From Chara braunii (taxonomy: Eukaryota; Streptophyta; Charophyceae; Charales; Characeae), in contig BFEA01000074.1 in the NCBI GenBank assembly GCA_003427395.1, forward strand, positions 299,198-358,872: 59,675 bases of DNA, in the 5' to 3' direction. Shown piece by piece: positions 33,901-42,999 of this stretch; position 1 is the stretch's first letter, and every line of letters begins with the position of its first letter. The notes beneath the pieces are model-generated. The model saw only the letters and a program-made list of their open reading frames with translations, searched no databases and was not told the origin of the DNA. The position numbers and the translations under genes are program-made.

Positions 33901-34097
33901 TGTATGACTGATGGGCACGCGTCATGACGACAACACGTATAATCCACTCCTTGGATTGTTGATGGCCCTCCCTGAGGAATTAGTAGTAGAGCTGTGTTGC
34001 CACGATTGGACGACGTCCACACTCCTTCGAACGGTAAGTGGCATAGAAAGAAGAGCTCCGCGTGTCGATCGATTAGAGAGATCGACACATGTCAACA

Positions 34098-34115
34098 AGC
34101 AAGCAGGAGCTTGCT
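34098..34115 (+). other. Conserved stem-loop upstream of the 3' LTR
   Basis: AGCAAGC, loop AGGA, GCTTGCT: a perfect 7-bp stem identical to the minus-element copy at 12318-12337. It is followed by a GGAACCCCCTGGGCGTCACA-type block that directly precedes the LTR in both elements. Confidence 0.6.
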
Positions 34116-34917
34116 AATATTGGAACCCCCTGGGCGTCACATATGTGATGAACCACTTTCAGTAGCGCACGACTTTCTGCGCGGTTGCAATGAGGGGTCC
34201 TAAGCTGGGAAGGTTGGGCCAATTACGGGAGATTGGGATGGATGGGAAATTGCATCAGTACCCTCGCTTCTTCGTCTTTTGCGTCGATTCTTTTCGGATG
34301 GCTGAGTTTGGAGCTGGGTGTGTCCCGAGACGGGTGATTGATTGGTCGGATGGCTGGCGCGCCACCAAGCACGCGATTAATAAATATTGACGTCATTTAT
34401 TTTTGGTTCGGTTTCATAATTTTTTGGGCGCGGACATCGCGCGGGAATTTGCTTCGTTCTTTTTTAATTATTTTTCGAATTTTGTCGAGGCCCGATGGCT
34501 CTCGGAATTTCAGACTTTCCTTCCGGAACCTGTACTTCTGCTTTTTCGCATTAGTTAGGAATTTAGGAATTTTGTAATTAGGACTTCCACTTGCCGCGCG
34601 GCGCCTTTTGCTTACGTGCTTCTTTATGCGACTGCAACAAAATTCTGATTAGTTGGCGCCTTTAATCGGGTGTGTAACAGTAATTTTGGGTTGACACGAT
34701 TGTAACTGTATCCTTCTTCTTGTGCTTCGTCTTTCCCCCCCTTCTTCTCTTTCTTTTGATGCGTTCTTGGTAGCCACCGTCTGCATGATCGGATCGATGA
34801 GTGGAGAACGGCTACGTCCCCCACGCCTCGGCCCGGTCATACAGAACGTAGGCACTCCCTCGCTAATCTCGCTTCTAAGTCCTTGTAACTCCGTGTTCTT
34901 CGCGCATGCATGCACTC

Positions 34918-34924
34918 TATAAAT
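34918..34924 (+). promoter_or_regulatory. TATA box of the plus-element LTR
   Basis: CTCTATAAATTTCGGCTGCGC, about 775 bp into the LTR, conserved in position with the other three LTRs. Confidence 0.65.
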
Positions 34925-35013
34925 TTCGGCTGCGCGATTAGTTAGCTCTCTTAACCAGCTGTTGGAAGCTCGGGGTTGCGCGATCAAAGAGGGTCGGCAC
35001 ACGAGCGAAGTTA

Positions 35014-35023
35014 GAGGTGAGTA
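35014..35023 (+). promoter_or_regulatory. Splice-donor-like site in the LTR leader
   Basis: GAG/GTGAGTA, about 95 bp after the TATA box and 20 bp before the GACGAGCTG block. It matches GGAG/GTAAGT in the minus element. This would allow spliced subgenomic RNAs (inference). Confidence 0.45.
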
Positions 35024-35875
35024 GAGCAGGAGTCGGGCGACCCGACGAGCTGGTGCCAAACACGCAGGGTTGACGCGGGCCATGACGGACTGTGGGCACG
35101 GGCGAACCTGACGGGTGCGGGAGGACTAAGCGGGGTGACGGCTTCGTGGGTTGGTGCGCGACGACGGACTGTCCGCATCGGAGAAGGAGAGAAAGGAAGA
35201 GAGTTGAAGTTGATGGAGGCGGATTTGCTGCTTCTTTTATCTTTTCTCCCTCATGTCTTGTGTATATAAATTTTGATTTCGGCTCCGGGTGATTTGCCCA
35301 TTTCTATTTTTCGGAATCTGGATTTGGGTTTTTGCTTACACTTGTCTTTGCGATTTCCATCTCAGATGCATTGTGTGTGTGTGTTGCTGAATGAATGAAT
35401 GTATGGATGTCATGTTTGGTTATTTGATTTCCTATCGGATCCTTGCCTTTGCCTTTGTTTACTGCATTCGATGCACTCGTGAGTAGGATAGGAATTTTGT
35501 GCAATCGGTAATCCTATTCTTGTTTTTGCTTATCTTTTGATAGAGCTGTTGTGGTTGTTGCATCTTGCATGCTAAAAAAATTAGACAATCGGATGTTTGG
35601 CTCAGCGAACGCCGCGCAAGGACATGTGTAAACGCGATCTGAGTTGCGCATGTACACGTACCCCCGCGCGTCGATTCGTCAATCCCGAAAAGGACCATCG
35701 ATTGTAGAAGCACTGTCTGATTGGACGCGGCCATCCAGGGTCTGCGACGGAGCAGTCATCCCGTACGAACACACGTAAGCGCGACTTGATTCGCGTGGCC
35801 TGCACGTGTTCGCACGAGGTGATCGCAATCGGCACAAACCCGCCCTTAGGCATCTCGTAGCTCTGCGATGACATA

Positions 35876-36370
35876 ATGACACGCTCAGAGACCTCGAAGT
35901 CGTTGTTGCACGACCCGGACTACTTCACCCCCTGGGTAAACAAAATCCTCCGACAGAGATACCCTTGCCTCACCGAGAACCGACTGTGTCCTAGAGAGTT
36001 TCACTGTGCCACCACTAGCGACCCCCGGTGTTCTGATTTCCCCACTCAGGACCACACCCACTACTTCACCCACCCCGGTTTTGTTGTTATCTCCACCAGC
36101 TTCCCTTCCTTCCGCCTTCTTCTTCCGTATCACCAACTCAGCGTCGTCCCGTGGAAGGCCATAGCCCCCTACTGGCCTAGTACACCCTGCAGAAATTGTC
36201 GAAGACGTGGCGATCCGAGAACCCCGGAAACCCGGAGGCCTAACCCAAACGCGCGGCGACCGGCGCCACGTGGCAACTTTCGACGGCCCGACTCATCGGA
36301 ACCCCACCCACCCCGAAGGGACCTTCCCACAAGCCGCCGCCCTCGGAACCAATGGCTCGCCCGACCCTGA
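35876..36370 (+). CDS. ORF-L, LTR-encoded protein of unknown function
   Basis: A 164-aa intact frame in the R/U5 part of the LTR. Motifs in order are RYPCLTENRLCPREFHCATT, SDPRCSDFPTQDHTHYF, GFVVISTSFPSFRLLLPYHQ and WKAIAPYWPSTPC, then a Pro/Arg-rich tail that lies beyond the conserved part. The four LTRs share the order CLTE or SYNE block, GF(V/G)(I/V)xxTxFP block and a tryptophan block. No signal peptide or membrane helix. I do not recognise the family. Confidence 0.62.
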   Translation: MTRSETSKSLLHDPDYFTPWVNKILRQRYPCLTENRLCPREFHCATTSDPRCSDFPTQDHTHYFTHPGFVVISTSFPSFRLLLPYHQLSVVPWKAIAPYWPSTPCRNCRRRGDPRTPETRRPNPNARRPAPRGNFRRPDSSEPHPPRRDLPTSRRPRNQWLARP

Positions 36371-36599
36371 GTGCCCCGCGCATGCCCTCTGCCTTATGAC
36401 CAGGGTCGGTCCGCCCTCTCCGCCCAATTGCACTCGTGCCCCCGAAAAACCCTGCCACAGGAGATCTCAGTTCTGACTTGGGACTCCACCCCCACTTTCC
36501 CAAAAATCCTTGAAACACCCCTTTTCGCACTTCCAGGCCCACATCCTACTCCGATCAGGAAGTCCTGCTGGGCGTGAGGTTGGGCGTCATAGTAGTTCG

Positions 36600-36837
36600 T
36601 TAAACCACTAGTACCTGGCCCAGCTATCGGCGACGGGCGATTATCGTTAACGTGCCGGTAGTTTCACGCTTCGGGGCACCGATCCACAATGGCTGGAAGT
36701 GCCAGCCAAAATGAAAATGAAATGGTGTTGAAGGCATTCCACCAGTTGAGCTGGCGACTTTCACCACTTTCTGCCTAATTGACCACCTACGTGCCCTTTA
36801 CGCCTAGTCATTCCGAATAACACTTGCCCCTCCCGTC

Positions 36838-36873
<36 letters not shown>

Positions 36874-37041
36874 CTTCTTCGGTTTTTGTCATAATCTCAC
36901 TACCAATGAAAGAGCTTTACAAGATAAATCTCCTTCTTCACTCACACGATATTGCTGGATCCCCGGCGGCTCGGCAAAACTTCGCTCGCAGGGGCTATCC
37001 CGGCTTGGCATCAATAGTTGGGCCAAGTACTGGTGGTTTAA
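36600..37041. mobile_element. TTAA-flanked TIR element carrying mitochondrial rRNA
   Basis: The left end is TTAAACCACTAGTACCTGGC, then CCAGCTATC. The right end, complemented, is TTAAACCACCAGTACTTGGC, then CCAACTATT. The inverted ends are about 30 bp and the same termini occur at 25290-25431. It begins 11 bp after the plus element's LTR end. The interior contains the rRNA fragment at 36711-36960. No transposase ORF is present, so it is non-autonomous. Confidence 0.6.
36711..36960 (-). rRNA. Mitochondrial-type SSU rRNA fragment (nuclear copy)
   Basis: The minus strand contains CTAACTCCGTGCCAGCAGCC followed by GCGGTAAGACGGG, the universal 530-loop region. Flanking parts are CAGCAATATCGTGTGAGTGA, TTGTAAAGCTCTTTC, GAAGAAGCCCCGGC, CAAGTGTTATTCGGAATGAC and GTAAAGGGCACGTAGGTGG. 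The pattern agrees with plant mitochondrial 18S (small-subunit) rRNA rather than plastid 16S. It covers roughly E. coli positions 350-640, so it is a short fragment and not a functional gene. Confidence 0.88.
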
Positions 37042-39520
37042 CTCAAATCTTCTTCCTCAAGATGCAGCAATTGCGAGGAGGTTTTAAAGGCCTCTTCCGT
37101 CACCGCCCACAGGTGATGGGAGATGGACAGGTGCCCCTGGAGCAAGAACTTTACCCAATTGTAGGAGTTGCCCCATCTTCATCTTCTTTTTTCTTTTTTT
37201 TTTCTTTTTTTTTCTTTAGAGAAAAAAGCCCAGGTTGTTGTAGAGTTTCAGACATCCCTCGAATACAACACATCCCCACCCGACCCTAAACCTGGGTTGT
37301 GTACATTCACAATTTTCCTCACTTTGGCACAACATTCGTCACATCATGACTGAAGGGCATTTCCAAACTGAAACCGGGATAGCGCCCTACGGTAGTTTCC
37401 CCTAAAACCCTAAACTATAATACGTACGAGAGGAGGCCTCGCTGCACCCGCAGAGAACTGTCAGGTGCTTGAAGGAGCAGAAGACGACAAAAAAAGAAAG
37501 AGTAACAAACAGCCCCACCAACGCTGGGTTCTTGTAGAAGGTGGTGGAGGGCGGCCTGTTCTCCACACAGGTCTGTGGTATCACATGATGGGCCTTGCCC
37601 ACACCAGATGTGCAAAATGAGAATGGATCTTCCGCTAGAACATGGGAAGATACAATGCAATCTTTTGACGTTTCTGCATGTGGAGAGTTGTGGACGAGCA
37701 AGGGCCTATGTTTGTCTCAGGGCATAATCACACCGGGAACTAGAGTCGCAAATATCTGGGACGTTTGGTACCAGGTATTTGATCCTTTGGGTGCCCGTGT
37801 GGTCATAAGCATGTTCTCTGTCCAGAAAGGACACAGTCGCGGCCCTGATATTTGCACCTCCCAGGAAGTGCACGTAGTCAAAATGCTTACCCCAAAAAAT
37901 ATATATAGAGTTTTTTTTTTTTTTCTCAATGGTGAACTAACACTCATGGCTGTTTTCCTCATGCACAAATTTCTTTGAAATACCTCACGGAGAAAGAAAA
38001 AATTGGAAAGGTAATTTGAGGCCACCTCTGGAGGTTGTCTCAAAATGGGTCCTCCCACGGCCCCGCAGGCTGCTGACAAAAGGGTCACCAAAAAGTACAT
38101 TTGGGTAGCCGGCCTCTCCAATGTGACCCGAAATCTGCCTCAAATTTTGGGATTTGAGGTCATCAGGTCCCCGTGTGAGTATGCCCTCAGTGGGGACACT
38201 GGACCCACTTTCGGGCACAATCCGAGGCTGGGTAATGGCGCCAGTACTTTGCGGTTGTTTTTGAGGTTTCCCGGAAGGTCCCACATGCATGGAGTAAGAG
38301 ATATTGGCCATTGATCTTCGTTATCTACAGTCACTATCTATTAATCTGTGCATGTGGGACCTTGCCCCGGGCCTCAAGGTTTCTCATTTTTAAATGAAAG
38401 GACAGCCCATGCCAGCTCAGGAGCAAGGTCCCACTTGTGTGATTCTCCATTCTGGACCGTTGATTGAGAGGATCAATGGCCAGATGGTCCGGTTAGGTGG
38501 GACGTTGGACCAGCTTGGGAAGGCACCTATGCTTGCAGGGGTCCCCTCTGTATAAACTTATGTGTAGTGGTAGGTAGGTAGTGAAAAAGAATTTGAGAGA
38601 AGAATGTAGTGTAGTTTATAAAAAGGAAGGTAAGAAAAAGAGAAGCGCCAATTGGGTAGCAAGGGTTGATATTATATGCCTTCTTGCAGTGGGTAAGGAC
38701 CCTCAGGACCCTCTTATGCCTTTGCCTTGTGGCAAATTAGATTTAATTAATAACTTTTCCGTCTTTTCTTTGTGGCCCTGGATTAGCAAGAAGATCAGCC
38801 GTCAGAACAAAAAATAAGCGTAAACGGAACCCTCCCCCGACAATCAGCTCACATCTGAGGCAGTTGATTATCAGCCATGCAGATCCATCATCTTAACGGC
38901 TGACAATCAATCGGCCAAGTTGTGGGTTACTCTGTTGCTGCCAGCAGTGGGCCCAGGTAAAAGCCTCCCTCCATGGAAAGGGTCCAATTTGAAACAGTTT
39001 TTCCTTCTTCTTCTTTTCAATAGTTTTAGAAAGAGACAGGCCAATGGCAGGTCTCTCTATATGAGGAATGTAATTTGCAGCAATTCGTTTGTTCATTTGT
39101 TCAAAAATATCATTATCAGCTGGAGAGATCTCACAGGGCTGACCGTCTGCTCCATGGAGGCAAGCCAAATGCTAGGACCTAAGACCAAGGGCCTGATTGG
39201 TCCCACCTGGGCCAGGCTGGTCCCACCTGCCTCCCACAGCACCTTTCCTACCCCTCGAGGAAAGCAGGAGCCATCATACTGTGGGGAGGCCTTTCAATGC
39301 GCATGATCGTATAACCTCCAAAAAAAAAAAAAAGGTCAATCCCTGACATTGGCCGCAATGAAGAAGGAGAAAACGAAGCTTCCTTTCGCAGAAAGAAAAA
39401 GGTAAGAACTGGAGCTCTTGGGGCCACCTTTATCTTGGTTATTCAGATGTCGGCCATTGGTTATCCAGATGGTCTGTCCCCCTCTCATTATTTCTCTCCT
39501 GCACACCCCTGCTTCCACAG
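37042..39520. other. No gene recognised; pyrimidine tract and dispersed repeats
   Basis: A T-rich tract at 37176-37215 could be the complement of a poly-A tail. A ~60-bp stretch at 37605-37665 resembles 54545-54605 (ATGTGCAAAA, GAATGGATCTTC, AGAACATGG), so it is a dispersed repeat. An inverted repeat AGGTCCCACATGCA / TGCATGTGGGACCTT lies at about 38276-38365, and GGTCCCACCTG is repeated near 39205-39235. No protein family recognised. Confidence 0.4.
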
Positions 39521-39523
39521 TCC

Positions 39524-40718
39524 TGTCTTCTTCTTTTTCTTTTTCTTTTCTTTCTTTTCTCTCTTCTCTCTCTTCTTTTCTCTTCTTCTCCTCTCTTCTC
39601 CTCTCTTCTCCTCTCCTCCCTTCTCCTCTCTTTTCTTGCCCTCTCCACTCCTCTTCTGTCCTCTCCTCTCCTCCCCTCTCCTCCCCCCTCCTTCCCCCTC
39701 TCTANNNNNNNNNNNNNNNNNNNNNNNNNNNNNNNNNNNNNNNNNNNNNNNNNNNNNNNNNNNNNNNNNNNNNNNNNNNNNNNNNNNNNNNNNNNNNNNN
39801 NNNNNNNNNNNNNNNNNNNNNNNNNNNNNNNNNNNNNNNNNNNNNNNNNNNNNNNNNNNNNNNNNNNNNNNNNNNNNNNNNNNNNNNNNNNNNNNNNNNN
39901 NNNNNNNNNNNNNNNNNNNNNNNNNNNNNNNNNNNNNNNNNNNNNNNNNNNNNNNNNNNNNNNNNNNNNNNNNNNNNNNNNNNNNNNNNNNNNNNNNNNN
40001 NNNNNNNNNNNNNNNNNNNNNNNNNNNNNNNNNNNNNNNNNNNNNNNNNNNNNNNNNNNNNNNNNNNNNNNNNNNNNNNNNNNNNNNNNNNNNNNNNNNN
40101 NNNNNNNNNNNNNNNNNNNNNNNNNNNNNNNNNNNNNNNNNNNNNNNNNNNNNNNNNNNNNNNNNNNNNNNNNNNNNNNNNNNNNNNNNNNNNNNNNNNN
40201 NNNNNNNNNNNNNNNNNNNNNNNNNNNNNNNNNNNNNNNNNNNNNNNNNNNNNNNNNNNNNNNNNNNNNNNNNNNNNNNNNNNNNNNNNNNNNNNNNNNN
40301 NNNNNNNNNNNNNNNNNNNNNNNNNNNNNNNNNNNNNNNNNNNNNNNNNNNNNNNNNNNNNNNNNNNNNNNNNNNNNNNNNNNNNNNNNNNNNNNNNNNN
40401 NNNNNNNNNNNNNNNNNNNNNNNNNNNNNNNNNNNNNNNNNNNNNNNNNNNNNNNNNNNNNNNNNNNNNNNNNNNNNNNNNNNNNNNNNNNNNNNNNNNN
40501 NNNNNNNNNNNNNNNNNNNNNNNNNNNNNNNNNNNNNNNNNNNNNNNNNNNNNNNNNNNNNNNNNNNNNNNNNNNNNNNNNNNNNNNNNNNNNNNNNNNN
40601 NNNTCCCTTCTCTTCTCTCCTCTTCTCTTCTCTTCTCTTCTCTTCTCTTCTCTTCTCTCCTCTCCTCTCCTCTCCTCTCCTCTCCTCTTCTCTTCTCTTC
40701 TCTTCTCTTCTCTTCTCT
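39524..40718. repeat. CT-rich low-complexity DNA around an assembly gap
   Basis: (TCTTC/CTCTC)n pyrimidine repeats at 39524-39704 and 40604-40718 flank 899 uncalled bases (39705-40603). Reading frames across it are artefacts. Confidence 0.95.
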
Positions 40719-40804
40719 AATGTTTACCACTCAGGAATATCAACCTGTTATTATATCAATGGGTTTGACCTGACCAGACAGTGGTTGCATGTGACGCTCG
40801 AACC

Positions 40805-41512
40805 TCACGCCCTACACTGCTTTGCTATCGGAGTGACTAAAATGTGGAAAAGAGCCTCGCAAGCAGGAACTGGGGGCATGCCAAGGATTTTGGGAAAATT
40901 GAGTGTGGAGTTCCAGGTCAGAACTGGAATCTCTTGTGCGGTCCAGATATGGAACAATGAGTACAGCAGGAAAGGACAAAAAGAACCCGGATCAACAACT
41001 ACCGAATCCAAAAAATATCTTTGAACTTCGTCGAAAGCAGCGCGATGTCTCGTTCCTGGTAAAAAAGGTGCACGCACACACCTTGGATCCTGGTTTTGCC
41101 CCAGGGTTCGACGTCGTTCCTCGCAGAGTACATAATCTGAGTCAGAGGGGTGCAGTCTCACTGCTTTCTCCTTGAATTCCTTCTCGTCGTGCGTTCCTAT
41201 AGTTAAACCCCTGGGCTCTGAAGTGTTCCGTACAACGACAATCACTGCATAACGTACAGGGCCAACGGTCGACCACAGAATGACAATCAACTCATTGAAA
41301 GGAAGCAAAATGAAATAAGGAGGAAAGTGGGTATCAACAATCCCAAAACCCGAGTTGATGAACTTGGAACACCATTCTTCCAGCGGAAAATGGCAAGGGC
41401 CACCAATCTTGGGTATGGCTTCGCGTATGTGACACTCACAGACACGTGTCCTGTCCTCGTTATACGAGAAAGGGCGTGAGTAGGGATGTTCAAGAAGTCG
41501 GTGCCCCGATTG
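40805..41512 (-). CDS. ORF-L, LTR-encoded protein, longest open copy
   Basis: The frame is open for about 235 codons, from after a TAA at 41513 to the stop at 40805. The conserved part reads HPYSRPFSYNEDRTRVCE, FPLEEWCSKFINSGFGIVDT, then HFPPYFILLPFNELIVILW. It aligns with the old LTR's copy (CVFSYNEEMTRVYEW, GFVIIDTHFPQY) and the other two. No ATG lies near the conserved start, so a start codon or an upstream exon is unclear. The C-terminal half runs into the LTR 3' region and may be chance. Confidence 0.5.
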   Translation of the reverse strand, partial: QSGHRLLEHPYSRPFSYNEDRTRVCECHIREAIPKIGGPCHFPLEEWCSKFINSGFGIVDTHFPPYFILLPFNELIVILWSTVGPVRYAVIVVVRNTSEPRGLTIGTHDEKEFKEKAVRLHPSDSDYVLCEERRRTLGQNQDPRCVRAPFLPGTRHRAAFDEVQRYFLDSVVVDPGSFCPFLLYSLFHIWTAQEIPVLTWNSTLNFPKILGMPPVPACEALFHILVTPIAKQCRA

Positions 41513-42916
41513 TTAGTGTTGGTTCAATCCACATCGCCGTCGACAACGATACACACACATCCATTGTTCACAAAACAATGGGATCAATCCCTATTAACTC
41601 GTGAATCGCCCTCGCAAAGGAAATCTGGCAGTATGACATGACTTTCATACACGATGCTCCTCTACAAAGGGGGGATTACCCAGTAAACTAATGGATGAGT
41701 TAAGGAAGAAGTCCTTTGAGAAAACAAACACTAGCCTTTCAAGGGATGACAACAAAAATAACCAATTCATCCGGCAAATCATCAACAATCTAAACTAAAC
41801 ATTCGATCATAAAAAAAGAAAAAATCAATCAATAATGTCGAAACAAAGAACTACGGATTCCGCGGGTTGATATCATGGAGGGCAACATACACTCAAAGCG
41901 ACAATAAAAGCAAAGATTTTCCCGAGTTGAGCAACTTTAAGAGAATGCTTATTCCAAAAGGATTTGATCATGGACGGATACTGATCATGCTCATAGACAA
42001 GTCATATTTCTAATTATATGAGAGAACATTCATTTTATTCCAAAAAGAAGAAAGGAGGAGGGCAAGAGACATTAAACGACTGAAATGCTTCATGTCCTTA
42101 ATCCACGGGGATGCTGTTTATCTGCTTGTTACGATCACTCCTACAAGTGAAGATTGTAACGGGATTGTTAACAACCTCGCCGATAAAGACCATGGAGGAT
42201 GTCCGTAAAAAATATCCTAATGAAACTAAGATCAAACGAAAAACCATTCATATGCATAATCATCCATTCCAAAGAGGACAACATAGGAATGAAGACACAT
42301 CATCACTCGATGACAAAAAATACAAGCACTCAATCAACTGGACAACTTCACCAGCACTCGCGTCTTAAAAGATTCACTATAGATGCGATACTAAAAGCAA
42401 GCAGGCAGGGCGAAAGAAGGGAAACGGAGACACTTCCACAAGACCATACACATACATCGGTCACTAGTCGGACACACAATTACAATTCACTCATTCATAA
42501 ATCCAAGCATGAACGAGAGAGATAGAAAGATAATATACATTCATTCGATTGAGAAAGATAATTGGCGCCTCGCCACTCAAAAGACCAAATGAGGCGGAAG
42601 AAGAAGAAGTAGCGGCACTTTCCGCTCTCGAGCTATGGCCCCAAACCAACCAACAACATACCTCACCTTACTCGAACATTGACGAACCTCGTCGCCACGT
42701 ACTCTGCGCTAAATCTCGGCGATCGTCACCCAGTCCAACCAAATACTACACAAATTTGCCCACAACCTGCAATCCGTTGCAACGATCTACTGCACGACCT
42801 TGCAAAGTTCCACCCAACTCGTCTGAACTCTCCGACTCACTGATAACCACCTCATCTCCACTACTCCAGCCGAGTTGACAGATGTATTGCGAGAGATAGA
42901 GGTGACGCGCTCATAA

Positions 42917-42925
42917 AATTTATAG
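42917..42925 (-). promoter_or_regulatory. TATA box of the fourth LTR
   Basis: AACTATAAATTTTATGAGCGC on the minus strand, aligned with the TATA boxes of the other LTRs and about 95-100 bp upstream of the GACGAGTTG leader block. Confidence 0.6.
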
Positions 42926-42999
42926 TTACGAAGGAAGCGAAAATAGTGTGATGACAAGTGATAGAAAAGGGGAGGGAGGAGGGAAAGGTGAGCACGTAG

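Larger units (their letters stand above)
26391..36589 (+). mobile_element. 5'-truncated Ty3/gypsy retrotransposon, plus strand
   Basis: Homologous to the minus-strand element from mid-gag (HPEQALYMIKDRV, 26391) to the end of the 3' LTR. The 5' LTR, primer-binding site and gag N-terminus are missing. Gene order is gag, protease, RT, RNase H, PHD-integrase, ORF X, ORF Y, stem-loop, LTR. Protein similarity to the minus element is clear, but DNA has diverged strongly, so this is a sister family rather than a recent duplicate. It has no foldback or hAT insertion and supplies the empty sites for both. Confidence 0.88.
34144..36589 (+). repeat. 3' LTR of the plus-strand element
   Basis: It begins TGTGATGAACC and ends GAGGTTGGGCGTCA, homologous at both ends to the minus-element LTR (TGTGACGAACC and GAGGTTGCGCGTCACA). 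It holds in order U3, TATA box (34918), splice-donor-like site (35014), leader block with GACGAGCTG (35044) and AGCGGGGTGACG (35129), and ORF-L (35876). About 2.45 kb. No 5' LTR is in the window. Confidence 0.88.

Noticed and set aside
36711-36960. Bacterial contamination from 16S-like sequence
   Set aside because: Only about 250 bp, inside inverted repeats shared with another locus in the window, and the variant bases look mitochondrial.
39418-41024. Frames up to 529 codons
   Set aside because: They run through the gap and CT-rich repeats.
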